The notes beneath the pieces are model-generated. The model saw only the letters and a list, made by a program, of their open reading frames with translations. It was not told the origin of the DNA and did no database searches. The translations under genes were made by a program, and so were the position numbers. DNA of 42,633 nucleotides. Source: Deltaproteobacteria bacterium (lineage in GTDB: Bacteria; Desulfobacterota; Syntrophia; Syntrophales; UBA2210). Shown piece by piece: positions 9,903 to 18,871 of this stretch. Every line of letters begins with the position of its first letter. Positions within the stretch are counted from its first letter, which is position 1. Location: contig JAFGBH010000027.1 in the NCBI GenBank assembly GCA_016933215.1, positions 1 to 42,633 on the forward strand, given 5' to 3'.

Positions 9903-11088
9903 TTTTTATCGCATCTGCCATGATTGCTACTTTTTTCATAAAACCCACATCATGGACCCTTACTACGTGTGCCCCGTTCAATATGGCAGCCGTAACCGTA
10001 GCTGCCGTTCCCTCCATCCGGTTTTCAGTTCCTCCGCCGGTGGTCTTCCCTATAAATCCTTTGCGTGACGTTCCTATCAAAATCGGCCTCCCCAAACCCT
10101 TAAATTCCTCCAGGTACTTTATAAGCCTGTTGTTGTCCTCCACTGTCTTTCCAAATCCTATACCGGGATCGATGATGATAGCATCCCTTTCTATACCCGA
10201 CGACGTTGCCTCATCGATTCTCTCTTCGAGAAACCTTGTGATATCACCCCGCAGTGAAGGGTAACTCAGATCTCCCTCCTGCATCGTCTTCGGGGTTCCC
10301 CTCATATGCATCAATATCACCGGCACCTTGCAGCGGGCCACAGTACCGGCCATCTTTTCATCACATCGCATTGCGCTGATATCATTTATAATCTCGGCAC
10401 CTGCTTCGAGTGCCATACGGGCAATTTCCGACTTCGTGGTATCTATCGATATAGGAATGGTAATACGTTTCCCCAGAGACGCAATAACGGGAATTACCCG
10501 TTTCATCTCTTCTTCAACAGATATGGGCTCTGAGCCCGGTCTCGATGATTCACCCCCGATATCGATGATATCGGCACCATCTTCTTCCATTCTGATACCG
10601 TATTCCACCGCATCTTCCACATTCGCAAAGAGACCGCCATCGGAAAAAGAATCGGGAGTCACATTTATCACGCCCATAAGAAGGGTCTTCTTCCCCATGA
10701 GAATTTCTCTTCTCGGCGTCCTCACAACAAAGCTATCCCTCGCAAGATTACCGAGAAGATTTTTCAGATCGATCGATATTCGTTTCAGGCCGAAGGGCTG
10801 TATGGAAATCTTGTCGGCAAGGGCCTCAAGCTGTTTTATTGTACCGATAATAAGTGCATCCGTTTTTTCGATGCTGCACTCGACAGAACCACGTGCAACG
10901 GCCACATCACCCCCACAAGAAAGCATCTCTTGTTTCAATATATTAGCTACTTTACACTCTATTCCTTCAAGTAATATGTTAAGGTTTCTCATCTTGGAAA
11001 TCATTGCCCTGATTCCGTAGGGATCAACGCCTACCCTCTTCAATTCTTCTTCCGCCTCGAATTTCGATCCAATGGAAAGATGTCTCAT
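9895..11088 (-). CDS. folP: Dihydropteroate synthase with N-terminal extension
   Basis: 397 residues against about 280 for the classical enzyme. The catalytic TIM barrel begins near residue 130 and shows GVINVTPDSFSDGG, IDIGGESSRPGS, SIDTTKSEIA, and DPGIGFGKT. It condenses pterin pyrophosphate with p-aminobenzoate in folate synthesis. The first 125 or so residues form a separate domain of unclear role that is also known in long FolP proteins of other anaerobes. The start at 11088 lacks a clear Shine-Dalgarno. It sits directly upstream of acpS; the glmM and cyclic-di-AMP synthase genes that often follow folP in related genomes are absent. Confidence 0.94.
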   Translation of the reverse strand: MRHLSIGSKFEAEEELKRVGVDPYGIRAMISKMRNLNILLEGIECKVANILKQEMLSCGGDVAVARGSVECSIEKTDALIIGTIKQLEALADKISIQPFGLKRISIDLKNLLGNLARDSFVVRTPRREILMGKKTLLMGVINVTPDSFSDGGLFANVEDAVEYGIRMEEDGADIIDIGGESSRPGSEPISVEEEMKRVIPVIASLGKRITIPISIDTTKSEIARMALEAGAEIINDISAMRCDEKMAGTVARCKVPVILMHMRGTPKTMQEGDLSYPSLRGDITRFLEERIDEATSSGIERDAIIIDPGIGFGKTVEDNNRLIKYLEEFKGLGRPILIGTSRKGFIGKTTGGGTENRMEGTAATVTAAILNGAHVVRVHDVGFMKKVAIMADAIKNA

Positions 11089-11234
11089 GGGGTTTTTATC
11101 TGCTTTCGATTATTTAGATTATGCATTGCCACATACAATAATACAGTGTTACCGAAATGTCTTGAGAATTATTGCAGGTATGGTGTGTCTTACACGTGAA
11201 TTGTTCTTCTTTGCGGATATAGTATTTTTCTTCG

Positions 11235-13079
11235 TTACGCCTCTACCTTTGACGCTTCCTGATTGCCCGGCTCTTCCTGCAGCGATGAATCAATTTTTCC
11301 CGAAACAATAGCATCGAGCTCGTCTGCATTTAATACTTCTTTAACGAGCAGTTCCTGGGCAAGTTTGTCAAGGATATCAATGCTCTCGGAGAGGATATTT
11401 TTCGCCCTTTCGTAGTTTTCCTTGACGATCTTGGAAATCTCGCTGTCAATCTTCTCGGCGGTTTCCTCACTGAAATTTCTATGTGTGGCGATTTCCTTCC
11501 CCAGAAATATCTGCTCATCTTTTTTCCCGTATGTGAGCGGTCCCATCTCTTGGCTCATGCCCCACTCGCATACCATTTTTCTGGCAAGCTCTGTCGCCCT
11601 TTCTATGTCGTTTCCCGCACCCGTTGTAAAATCTTTGATAATCAATTCTTCGGCAGCCCGTCCTCCGAGAAGAATAGTAATATTATCTAAAAGATACGCC
11701 TTAGGATAGGTATGTTTTTCATCGACCGGCAGCTGCTGCGTCAGGCCGAGGGCTCTCCCCCTCGGAATAATGGTCACCTTGTGGATAGGATCGGTACCGG
11801 GGATCAATTTTGCCACCAGGGCGTGCCCCGCCTCATGGTAGGCGGTGATCCTTTTCTCTTCATCGCTGATCACCATGCTCTTTCTCTCTGTCCCCATGAG
11901 CACCTTATCCTTGGCAAATTCGAAATCGGACATGGTAATATGGTTTTTATTGTATCTGGCTCCATTGAGGGCAGCCTCGTTAACGAGGTTTTCTATGTCG
12001 GCTCCCGAAAATCCCGGGGTTCCGCGTGCGATAACCGAGAGGTTCACATCATCACCCAGGGGAACTTTTTTAACATGTACCTCAAAGATCTTTTCTCTTC
12101 CCTTTACATCGGGCAGGGGAACAACGACCTGGCGGTCAAATCTTCCAGGTCTCAGAAGGGCGGGGTCAAGAACGTCGGGACGGTTTGTCGCCGACATGAT
12201 AATTACCCCCTCGTTTGATTCGAAACCGTCCATCTCCACGAGCATCTGGTTCAGTGTCTGTTCTCTCTCGTCATGGCCGCCGCCGAGACCGGCGCCACGG
12301 TGTCTCCCCACCGCGTCAAGCTCATCAATGAAGATAATACAGGGGGCATTTTTCTTTCCCTGATTAAAAAGATCCCTTACGCGCGATGCACCCACACCCA
12401 CGAACATCTCCACAAAATCTGAACCGCTGATGCTCAGAAAGGGGACCTCCGCCTCACCTGCGATTGCCCGCGCAAGGAGTGTCTTACCAGTACCCGGTTG
12501 ACCCACGAGGAGTACCCCTTTCGGGATTCTACCGCCGAGTCTCGTGAATTTCTTGGGATCTCGGAGAAACTCGACGACCTCTTCCAGTTCTGCCTTTGCC
12601 TCATCGATACCGGCAACATCATTAAAGGTAACCTTTTTCGACTTGTCGGTCATCAGCTTTGCCCTGCTTTTCCCGAAAGACATTGCCTTACCGCCTCCGG
12701 CCTGCATCTGTCTCATGAAAAATATCCACACGCCGATGAGGAGAATTATGGGAAGCCACGAGATGAGTATGGTCATATACCAGGGGTTTCCTTCGACAGG
12801 CCTGACAGAAATCCTCACCTCTTTCTCCTGCAAGAGAGGGACAAGGTTTGAATCCTGCGGTACATAAGTTTTGAAAGGCTTTCCATCGGCAAACTTGCCC
12901 TCCACATTCTCACCCTGTATCGTCACTTCATTAATCTGTCCCTTATCAATAAAATTGATAAAATCGCTGTATACGATCTCTTCCTTCCTGCTCTGGGGCT
13001 GGTTGAACATATGAAAGAGGAAGATAAAGACCAGGCTTATCACGATCCATAAGGCTATATTTTTTTGCAGTTGATTCAC
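11235..13079 (-). CDS. ftsH: ATP-dependent zinc metalloprotease FtsH
   Basis: 614 residues. FtsH is the membrane-anchored AAA+ protease that clears damaged membrane proteins and tunes lipopolysaccharide and heat-shock factors. Two transmembrane segments (about 8-25 and 102-122) flank a short periplasmic domain. The AAA+ part has [13 protein letters not shown] and the second region of homology around [17 protein letters not shown]. The zinc site is HEAGH at 415-419 with Asp491 in GNDIER. The start is GTG at 13079, with GGAG about 8 nt upstream. Neighbours tilS and folP are usual for this gene. Confidence 0.98.
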   Translation of the reverse strand: MNQLQKNIALWIVISLVFIFLFHMFNQPQSRKEEIVYSDFINFIDKGQINEVTIQGENVEGKFADGKPFKTYVPQDSNLVPLLQEKEVRISVRPVEGNPWYMTILISWLPIILLIGVWIFFMRQMQAGGGKAMSFGKSRAKLMTDKSKKVTFNDVAGIDEAKAELEEVVEFLRDPKKFTRLGGRIPKGVLLVGQPGTGKTLLARAIAGEAEVPFLSISGSDFVEMFVGVGASRVRDLFNQGKKNAPCIIFIDELDAVGRHRGAGLGGGHDEREQTLNQMLVEMDGFESNEGVIIMSATNRPDVLDPALLRPGRFDRQVVVPLPDVKGREKIFEVHVKKVPLGDDVNLSVIARGTPGFSGADIENLVNEAALNGARYNKNHITMSDFEFAKDKVLMGTERKSMVISDEEKRITAYHEAGHALVAKLIPGTDPIHKVTIIPRGRALGLTQQLPVDEKHTYPKAYLLDNITILLGGRAAEELIIKDFTTGAGNDIERATELARKMVCEWGMSQEMGPLTYGKKDEQIFLGKEIATHRNFSEETAEKIDSEISKIVKENYERAKNILSESIDILDKLAQELLVKEVLNADELDAIVSGKIDSSLQEEPGNQEASKVEA

Positions 13080-13141
13080 TTGTATGCTCCTGTTAATTTT
13101 ACGACTTCCGTCTCCTTGAAGAAACAGATCGATTTCTCATA

Positions 13142-14566
13142 TCAGATAATTTCTGCTTTTACCACTTTTTCTGTCATATCGGTAATTTTCACCCTCTGAC
13201 TCAACGCTATTTGCGGTATCCACAACACCGATTTCTCATCAGCCACGAGGGGGATATGGCCTCTTTTTCCCTTCGGAATCTTCTTATCAATAAAAATGTC
13301 GCTGAGTTTCTTCGTTCCCTCCATGCCGAAGGGCTGAATCCTGTCCCCTTCTCTGACGTTTCGTATATACATGGGTGGTACTATTTTATTGTAATCAATG
13401 AAAACCGCATTCCCCAAACTGAAGTCGATTTCATTGCCTTCGACAAATTCGAAACAAAAGCTCATCTCTGCATCGGGGACTGTAATACGACAGGGAATCT
13501 TCACCTGACAGGAAAAACCCTCTGTTGTTTCCCCTTCAAAGACATTCCGCCTGCTTTTTGCACCGGATGAATGTCTCACATCCTCATTCCGGCAAATGCT
13601 GATAGTGTCGTACTCACGACCAACAGTAACATGAAAGGGAAGGCTTAAAACACCGCTTACATTTTCTCCCTCTGCAAGGTCCATTACCGCCCTCACGTGC
13701 CGGTAGCCGATTCCCTTTTTGGATGATGTCTTATCCTCAAGAAGCTCTTTTATTATCCTCTGCCGAAGCGCCTCGTGCAGTGTAGTAAGTTTCTTTATCT
13801 CTATCCGTACCTCATTTTCATCGCGGGATATGCCCCAATCAGCAAGTATACCTTCGACGGTTTTCTGTATAAAATCGTCTTCAATTCTCAGAATAGTGGC
13901 CGTGCGGTTGATAGTATCCACAAGAGCATTATTGTAATTATCCCTCAGCTCCGGGATCATTTCATTTCTGATCCTGTTTCTCAGGAACTGGCCGCTCTCG
14001 TTTGACGCATCCCGGACAAAGCCGATCCCCTCTTTTTCAAGAAACGAAGCAATCTCACTCCTTGCCACATTGATGAGAGGCCTGATGTAGATCCCATCAC
14101 GCACGGGGAGCATACCTCTCAGTCCCTCCATACCGCTTCCCCTTAGAAATTTTATAATAACCGTCTCCGCCTGATCATCCAGATTATGCCCGAGGGCGAT
14201 CTTGTCTAAACTGTCTTCTTGGAAAATTTCCTCGAAAAATCTGTATCGCTCCTTTCGTGAAATATCCTCCAGAGATCCCTTTTCCCTCTTCCTGATATCC
14301 GGGACAGAAACTGACTTTGATCGGAAGGGAATCCCCTTCGATTTTGCTTCTTCACGAACAAAGGCCTCATCATTATCAGACGCTTCTCCCCTGATACCAT
14401 GATTCAGGTGGAGAACAGAAAGTTGAATGCCATACTCTGGCGCAATCATGATAAGGGCATTTAAAAGCGCGACGGAATCGGGCCCACCCGAAACGGCGAC
14501 ACCTACCCTGTCACCATAGCTCAGCATTCCGTGTTTTTCTATTGTCTCTCGTACCCTTTTTAGCAC
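13142..14566 (-). CDS. tilS: tRNA(Ile)-lysidine synthetase
   Basis: 474 residues. TilS converts C34 of the CAT-anticodon tRNA-Ile to lysidine, so that it reads AUA. The PP-loop SGGPDS is at 26-31, and HNLDDQAETVIIKFLRGSG is the family signature. The C-terminal TilS domain is present (IQPFGMEGTKKLSDIFIDKKIP). The start is GTG at 14566 with only a weak ribosome site. It lies 62 nt upstream of ftsH and 21 nt after gph. Confidence 0.96.
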   Translation of the reverse strand: MLKRVRETIEKHGMLSYGDRVGVAVSGGPDSVALLNALIMIAPEYGIQLSVLHLNHGIRGEASDNDEAFVREEAKSKGIPFRSKSVSVPDIRKREKGSLEDISRKERYRFFEEIFQEDSLDKIALGHNLDDQAETVIIKFLRGSGMEGLRGMLPVRDGIYIRPLINVARSEIASFLEKEGIGFVRDASNESGQFLRNRIRNEMIPELRDNYNNALVDTINRTATILRIEDDFIQKTVEGILADWGISRDENEVRIEIKKLTTLHEALRQRIIKELLEDKTSSKKGIGYRHVRAVMDLAEGENVSGVLSLPFHVTVGREYDTISICRNEDVRHSSGAKSRRNVFEGETTEGFSCQVKIPCRITVPDAEMSFCFEFVEGNEIDFSLGNAVFIDYNKIVPPMYIRNVREGDRIQPFGMEGTKKLSDIFIDKKIPKGKRGHIPLVADEKSVLWIPQIALSQRVKITDMTEKVVKAEII

Positions 14567-14587
14567 TGGATTACCGTCTCTAAAACA

Positions 14588-15244
14588 TTATGAGAAGATT
14601 TCTTTCAACTCGGCCATACTCTCACAGGTGTAATCGGGTTTATAACGAAGGAGCTTTTCTCTTTCGCTTAATCCGTTCAGAAAGGCACAGCTTGATACAC
14701 CGCTCTTTTTCGCCATCATTATATCATTCTTCCCGTCACCCACAACAACCGCCTTCTCCTTCTTTATATCGTATTGTTCAAGGAGCGAGCACACAAGGCG
14801 TGGATCGGGTTTTATATAGGGAGTGCTGCCCATTCCGATGATGTCATCAAAATACCCATCAATCTCAAGGGCCTGTGAAATATTTAAAGCAAAGCTGTGG
14901 AGTTTATTAGTAACTATACACTTTTTAATGTCTTTGAAATAGTCAAGGATCTCCCTGACCCCCGGATACAGTTCTGTCTTGTCGAGTTGGTGTTCGGAGT
15001 AATAGTCACTGAAAATCCCCAGAGCTTCATCAAATCTGTGATGATTTTCATTTCCCAAAGATCGCTCTATAAGCTTTCCGACACCATCACCCACAAAACT
15101 CAAAACGGTCTCCTTTACCAATAAAGGAATATTCAGGACCGATAAGGTATGGTTTACGGAGGAGGTAAGATCGTCACCGGTATTGACGAGCGTTCCGTCT
15201 AAATCAAACACAATGATGTCAACTTTCTTCATTCGATTTAACAT
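14588..15244 (-). CDS. gph: HAD-family phosphatase, phosphoglycolate phosphatase-like
   Basis: 218 residues. The HAD catalytic motif DLDGTLVNTGDD has nucleophile Asp14 and acid Asp16; VTNK (motif II), a Lys in motif III and GDGKNDIMMAKK (motif IV) complete the site. The cap between residues 20 and 90 is helical (C1), as in phosphoglycolate phosphatase. It would hydrolyse a small phosphorylated metabolite, and phosphoglycolate is the usual guess. It is the first gene of the minus-strand block; dispersed repeat copy B lies 37 nt upstream of its start. Confidence 0.82.
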   Translation of the reverse strand: MLNRMKKVDIIVFDLDGTLVNTGDDLTSSVNHTLSVLNIPLLVKETVLSFVGDGVGKLIERSLGNENHHRFDEALGIFSDYYSEHQLDKTELYPGVREILDYFKDIKKCIVTNKLHSFALNISQALEIDGYFDDIIGMGSTPYIKPDPRLVCSLLEQYDIKKEKAVVVGDGKNDIMMAKKSGVSSCAFLNGLSEREKLLRYKPDYTCESMAELKEIFS

Positions 15245-15280
15245 CTTACATTCTTACCTGAAAATTAATCAAATCACTCT

Positions 15281-15391
15281 ATTGAAGCTCCCCGCAATCC
15301 CGTATAAGCGGGATTAAGGAACATTTTATTTTTTATTCGCTCGCTAACCCCGCTGCAAGCAACGGGGGAATGCGCTCGCTGTTCAGTTCAG
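15281..15391 (-). repeat. Dispersed intergenic repeat, copy B (full length)
   Basis: Minus-orientation copy. In plus-strand order it reads ATTGAAGCTCCCCGC, then AATCCCGTATAAGCGGGATT (a palindrome), TTATTTTTTATTCGCTCGC, TAACCCCGCTGCAAGCAACGG, and TGCGCTCGCTGTTCAGTTC. Its reverse complement matches 26035-26141 almost base for base. It contains two internal palindromes and lies between the divergent gph and DUF2520-panB transcripts. Confidence 0.88.
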
Positions 15392-15450
15392 AATATAATG
15401 ATTGATGAAAGAATTACAAGGAACAAAAAGGAGAGGACACTTCATAGGTA

Positions 15451-15603
15451 TTGACAATATATTGACTCCTGTGATAGGCAACTCGAACCGCTTGGATCAC
15501 CTGAGCAAGGGACTGAGACGGAAAAGGTCGAAGAATTATTTTGTTATGTTTCGTTTAATATATGGCCCTTTCCGATTTCAGGCGGGAGGGCTTTTTTGTT
15601 GCT
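15451..15603 (+). promoter_or_regulatory. Structured leader of DUF2520-panB with terminator-like hairpin
   Basis: TTGACA at 15451-15456 is a possible -35 box; the -10 (around 15474) is weak. Downstream, TCGAACC (15483-15489) can pair with GGTCGA (15526-15531), leaving a bulged A, and the enclosed 36 nt can fold further (CTTG with CAAG). Next, GCCCTTTCC (15565-15573) pairs with the GGCGGGAGGGC segment (15581-15591), followed by six T (15592-15597), like an intrinsic terminator. The GGGAGGG in that 3' arm is the only Shine-Dalgarno for the ATG at 15604, so folding could block both elongation and initiation. A pantothenate-linked RNA family (pan motif) is known upstream of panB in some bacteria; I cannot confirm a match. 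Confidence 0.5.
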
Positions 15604-16491
15604 ATGAAGAGAGATTCAATTGCCATTATCGGCCTCGGCAAGGTAGGCACCGCCTTAGGGTTCTTGCTGAGGTCTGCCGGCTATGAAATTGCCGCCGTTT
15701 CCGATGTGTCCCCCGAATCACTCATAAGGGGTGTCGAATTTACCGGCGGGAAGGCCTTTGCCGACGCCTCCCAGGCAGCATCGGAAGCTGATACCATATT
15801 TATCACGACGTGGGACGATGCTATCGAGACAACCTGTGAAGAGATCTCCCAAAAAGACTCTATAAGACCGGGCGACAAAGTCGTTCATGTCAGCGGTGCG
15901 GGAGGATTGGACATTCTTGCTTCAGCACGAAAGTGCGGGGCCTGCGTCGCGAGTATTCACCCCCTCCAGTCTTTTGCCGACACAAAAAGCGCTATCGAAA
16001 ACCTTCCCGGAAGCACCTTCGGCATAACGGCAAACGATGAGATATATGACTGGGCGGTGGAGATTGTCACGGCCCTTGGAGGTACACATTTTTCCGTCGC
16101 CGAAGAAGACAAACCCCTTCACCATGCAGCGGCATGTATGGCATCAAACTATCTCGTTACCCTTATGAGCATTGTCGAACAGATATACCAATCTCTCGGC
16201 CTGAAGGAAGATACGGCAATGAAGGCTTTCTGGCCTCTGGTTAAAGGAACAATCAAAAACATTGAAAAAAAAGGCATTGCGCCGTCTCTCACGGGTCCCA
16301 TCGCCCGCGGTGATATCGGGACATTAAAAAAACATCTCAGGGTTTTTCATATCAAGCACCCTTCCCTTTTACCCCTCTATCGGGAAATGGGAATATTCAC
16401 TGCAGATATTAGTCTTCACAATAAAACCCTGTCTGAAGAAAGGGCACAGGAAATCAAAACACTTCTAAGAGAGGAACAAAACGATGAGTAA
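15604..16491 (+). CDS. Rossmann-like DUF2520 protein, possible ketopantoate-type reductase
   Basis: 295 residues from ATG 15604; the upstream ATG at 15562 lacks a ribosome site. The N-terminal NAD(P)-binding fold starts [14 protein letters not shown] with GLGKVG at 10-15. SIHPLQSF and the helical domain with [15 protein letters not shown] match DUF2520 proteins, which resemble pyrroline-carboxylate and ketopantoate reductases. It overlaps panB by 8 nt (16484-16491). This coupling suggests that it makes the reductase step after PanB (ketopantoate to pantoate), replacing PanE. That role is an inference from position and fold; no panE or panC is visible here. Confidence 0.75.
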   Translation: MKRDSIAIIGLGKVGTALGFLLRSAGYEIAAVSDVSPESLIRGVEFTGGKAFADASQAASEADTIFITTWDDAIETTCEEISQKDSIRPGDKVVHVSGAGGLDILASARKCGACVASIHPLQSFADTKSAIENLPGSTFGITANDEIYDWAVEIVTALGGTHFSVAEEDKPLHHAAACMASNYLVTLMSIVEQIYQSLGLKEDTAMKAFWPLVKGTIKNIEKKGIAPSLTGPIARGDIGTLKKHLRVFHIKHPSLLPLYREMGIFTADISLHNKTLSEERAQEIKTLLREEQNDE

Positions 16492-17302
16492 ACAGGGGAA
16501 AACAAACAAGGTAACAATTTCGACAATCCGCGAAATGAAAGCAAAAGGCGAAAAGATATCAATGTTGACGGCCTATGATTATTCAACGGCCCTGGTCGTT
16601 GATGAGGCAGGAATCGACATGATTCTCATAGGGGATTCTCTCGGCATGGTAATGCTCGGGTACGACAGCACAGTCCCCGTCACCATGGAAGATATGCTCC
16701 ATCATACAAAAGCGGTATCCCGGGCAGTAGAACATGCAATGGTTATTGCTGACATGCCCTTTATGTCATACCAGTGCTCACAGGATGAGGCGATAGCAAA
16801 CGCAGGCCGCTTTCTTAAAGAAGCCGGGGCTCACGGAATAAAGCTTGAGGGCGGGAGAGAAGTGGCTGATGTCGTGAGAAGGGTAGTGTCCGCGGGAATT
16901 CCCGTCATGGGACACCTCGGGCTCACTCCCCAGTCAATCCATCAGCTCGGAGGATACAAGGTTCAGGGAAAGAAAAAAGAGGCCGCCGAAAGAATGATCG
17001 AAGATGCCAAGATACTCGAAGAAGCGGGTGCATTTTCAGTTGTTCTGGAATGTGTACCGGAAAAACTGGCTGAAGAAATAACCGCTTCTCTTGAAATTTC
17101 TACGATCGGCATCGGAGCCGGGGTTCACTGCGACGGTCAGGTGCTTGTTGTCAACGATATGCTCGGAATGTTCGAAAAATTCACGCCCAAGTTCGTGAAA
17201 AAGTACGCAAACCTGAACACCCACATGAAAGAGGCGGTCAGTCAGTACATCGACGAGGTAAAATCAGAGGTGTTTCCGGGAAAGGAGCACTCCTTTTTAT
17301 AA
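16484..17302 (+). CDS. panB: 3-methyl-2-oxobutanoate hydroxymethyltransferase
   Basis: 272 residues, the usual PanB length. It adds a one-carbon unit from methylene-tetrahydrofolate to ketoisovalerate, giving ketopantoate for pantothenate and CoA. Signatures include [47 protein letters not shown] and [19 protein letters not shown]-type ribosome site AGAGGAA lies 9 nt before the ATG. It shares the leader at 15451 with the DUF2520 gene. The folP gene at 9895 supplies the folate branch it uses, though in a separate transcript. Confidence 0.97.
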   Translation: MSKQGKTNKVTISTIREMKAKGEKISMLTAYDYSTALVVDEAGIDMILIGDSLGMVMLGYDSTVPVTMEDMLHHTKAVSRAVEHAMVIADMPFMSYQCSQDEAIANAGRFLKEAGAHGIKLEGGREVADVVRRVVSAGIPVMGHLGLTPQSIHQLGGYKVQGKKKEAAERMIEDAKILEEAGAFSVVLECVPEKLAEEITASLEISTIGIGAGVHCDGQVLVVNDMLGMFEKFTPKFVKKYANLNTHMKEAVSQYIDEVKSEVFPGKEHSFL

Positions 17303-17308
17303 CGCTTA

Positions 17309-18427
17309 TTATTCTACTTTTCTAATTTCGCCTTTGAGAAAGACGGGATAATAGATACTAGTGTCCTCAAGGATTCTTTTGGAATCGGTGGAGTTTACAG
17401 CGTAGGTAAAAACGGCACCTGCACCGGTGAGTACCGGATGCGATTTGCCCGCATATATCAGTATACTGTTTTGACCCGACTCGGCCTGGACATAGAATTC
17501 TTTCAAAGGTGACCAGGGGCCGGTGATATTCTTGGCCCAGCGGTATGCGAGCGAGGGATTCAGAAGCGATACCGTTTGAATCTCCAGATACCTTTCGATT
17601 TCGGGCACGTAATTGACGGTAAATTCCATCTGCCCTTCGGCAAATAAAGGCGGGGGTATTTCTGCCAGATCGGCCTGGAGGATCCATCCTCTTTCTTTCG
17701 CCCACCACACGGGCCTTGAGAGGTCTCCCTTCAATACAGATGACACGGGCCATCGAATAAGATAAGCGTCACGTTTTTTTGAATCGGCACCGAAGGCATA
17801 GACATACTGATCAGCATGAAGAACGCAGGCCGAACCTGCGATAACACCGAACTGATTCGAGGGAGTGTCAATCCAATCTATGTGCCATTTTTCCGGATCG
17901 GCATCGGGATTGTCGATCATCACAGCCTGCCAGCCTGTCACATCAAAACCAAGTTCATTCTCGCCTTCACTGACCTCCATGAGAAATATAATGAGTGTAT
18001 CGTTTATCCTGATACCGTCTCCCGGCCAGTACCAATTGTTCTCCCCTTCTGCGAAAAAAGATGAGGGTTCGCCGTTCTTCCTGTTCCAGTAAAATTTGAC
18101 CGATGCTGTGGATGGATCATACCCCTCTTGTATGGCGATACTGTTCCGTATAATCGCCGCATCTCGACGACCGCCCGAAGAGGCCTGACTTATAAAACTG
18201 TCCCCGAAAAGCCAGAGCACCCTTCCCTTCCCGAGATCTATGGACGAGGCACCGTCACCGCCAAGCCAGTGATCGTCGTTCCTGAAAAGCCTGTCCGCCT
18301 CCGGCCATGGCTCTCCACTTATTGTAAAGGTTTCTTTTTCAAGATTGAAAAGGGGTGTTTTCAGACCGCACGAGACAAGGCACAAAAGGATCGCGAATAT
18401 CAGGCAAAATCGAAGTGTCTTACGCAT
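17309..18427 (-). CDS. Lipoprotein with DUF4185-like beta-propeller domain
   Basis: 372 residues. A signal peptide ends in lipobox LVSC with lipidated Cys20. The rest is rich in Trp and Gly with repeats of the kind WLFGDSFI, FMEVSEG-like and ITGPWSPL, resembling glycosidase-like propellers of the DUF4185 group. It would be anchored on the outside of the cytoplasmic membrane or in the outer membrane. Its substrate is unknown. The start overlaps the thioesterase stop by 8 nt, and its end converges with panB with a 6-nt gap and no clear terminator. Confidence 0.7.
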   Translation of the reverse strand: MRKTLRFCLIFAILLCLVSCGLKTPLFNLEKETFTISGEPWPEADRLFRNDDHWLGGDGASSIDLGKGRVLWLFGDSFISQASSGGRRDAAIIRNSIAIQEGYDPSTASVKFYWNRKNGEPSSFFAEGENNWYWPGDGIRINDTLIIFLMEVSEGENELGFDVTGWQAVMIDNPDADPEKWHIDWIDTPSNQFGVIAGSACVLHADQYVYAFGADSKKRDAYLIRWPVSSVLKGDLSRPVWWAKERGWILQADLAEIPPPLFAEGQMEFTVNYVPEIERYLEIQTVSLLNPSLAYRWAKNITGPWSPLKEFYVQAESGQNSILIYAGKSHPVLTGAGAVFTYAVNSTDSKRILEDTSIYYPVFLKGEIRKVE

Positions 18428-18836
18428 CTATCTTCTCTTTTTTCCTGTAGGCGAGGCCGTGGAGCAGGACTACTGTTTTCTCCGTTTTGTCCTTAATTTC
18501 TACCGAGTACGCGGCAAGCTTTCTGTCCTTTGATATCTCCCGAGCCTCCGCATAGAGGACATCACCTTCTGCCGCTTTTATGAACGAGATTGAGTTGTTC
18601 ACGGCGACAGCAATGGTTCCGTGAGAATTTGAAGCCGCGGCAAAGGCAAGATCGGCAAGTGCAAAGAGAACGCCGCCATGGACCATGTCAACGGCGTTGA
18701 GATGGTGTTCTTTTATTTTCAAGATCGCCGTTGCCCGACCGGCAGAGATCTCAAGCAGCTCAATTCCGACATACGTGGCAAATCTGTCCTTTTCAAAGTA
18801 CCTTCTCAGGGCTTCTTTATCGACCGTCTCAGGCAT
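18420..18836 (-). CDS. PaaI-type hotdog thioesterase
   Basis: 138 residues from ATG 18836 (a TTG one codon upstream is also open). A single hotdog domain carries HGGVLFALADLAFAAASNSHG, the motif of the PaaI/HGG group. These enzymes hydrolyse acyl-CoA or aryl-CoA thioesters. It lies 35 nt downstream of the AOR gene, which suggests release of CoA from an intermediate linked to aldehyde or acid metabolism, but the substrate cannot be read from sequence. Confidence 0.85.
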   Translation of the reverse strand: MPETVDKEALRRYFEKDRFATYVGIELLEISAGRATAILKIKEHHLNAVDMVHGGVLFALADLAFAAASNSHGTIAVAVNNSISFIKAAEGDVLYAEAREISKDRKLAAYSVEIKDKTEKTVVLLHGLAYRKKEKIDA

Positions 18837-18871
18837 CAAAACCGCTCACTATTATATTCGGGAATGTTTGG

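Larger units (their letters stand above)
15245..15603. other. Gene-free interval between gph and DUF2520-panB
   Basis: This interval contains repeat copy B (15281-15391) and the candidate regulatory leader (15451-15603). An in-frame ATG at 15562 extends the DUF2520 frame upstream, but it has no ribosome site and lies inside the terminator-like hairpin, so I treat this stretch as untranslated. Confidence 0.65.

Noticed and set aside
15481-15540. Thiamine pyrophosphate riboswitch suggested by a CTGAGA motif
   Set aside because: The other conserved TPP elements (ACCTGAT and GTAATGCC-type segments) are absent in the required order.
15562-15603. Fourteen-codon N-terminal extension of the DUF2520 protein
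   Set aside because: It has no ribosome site, lies in a terminator-like hairpin, and the Rossmann fold starts normally at the ATG at 15604.
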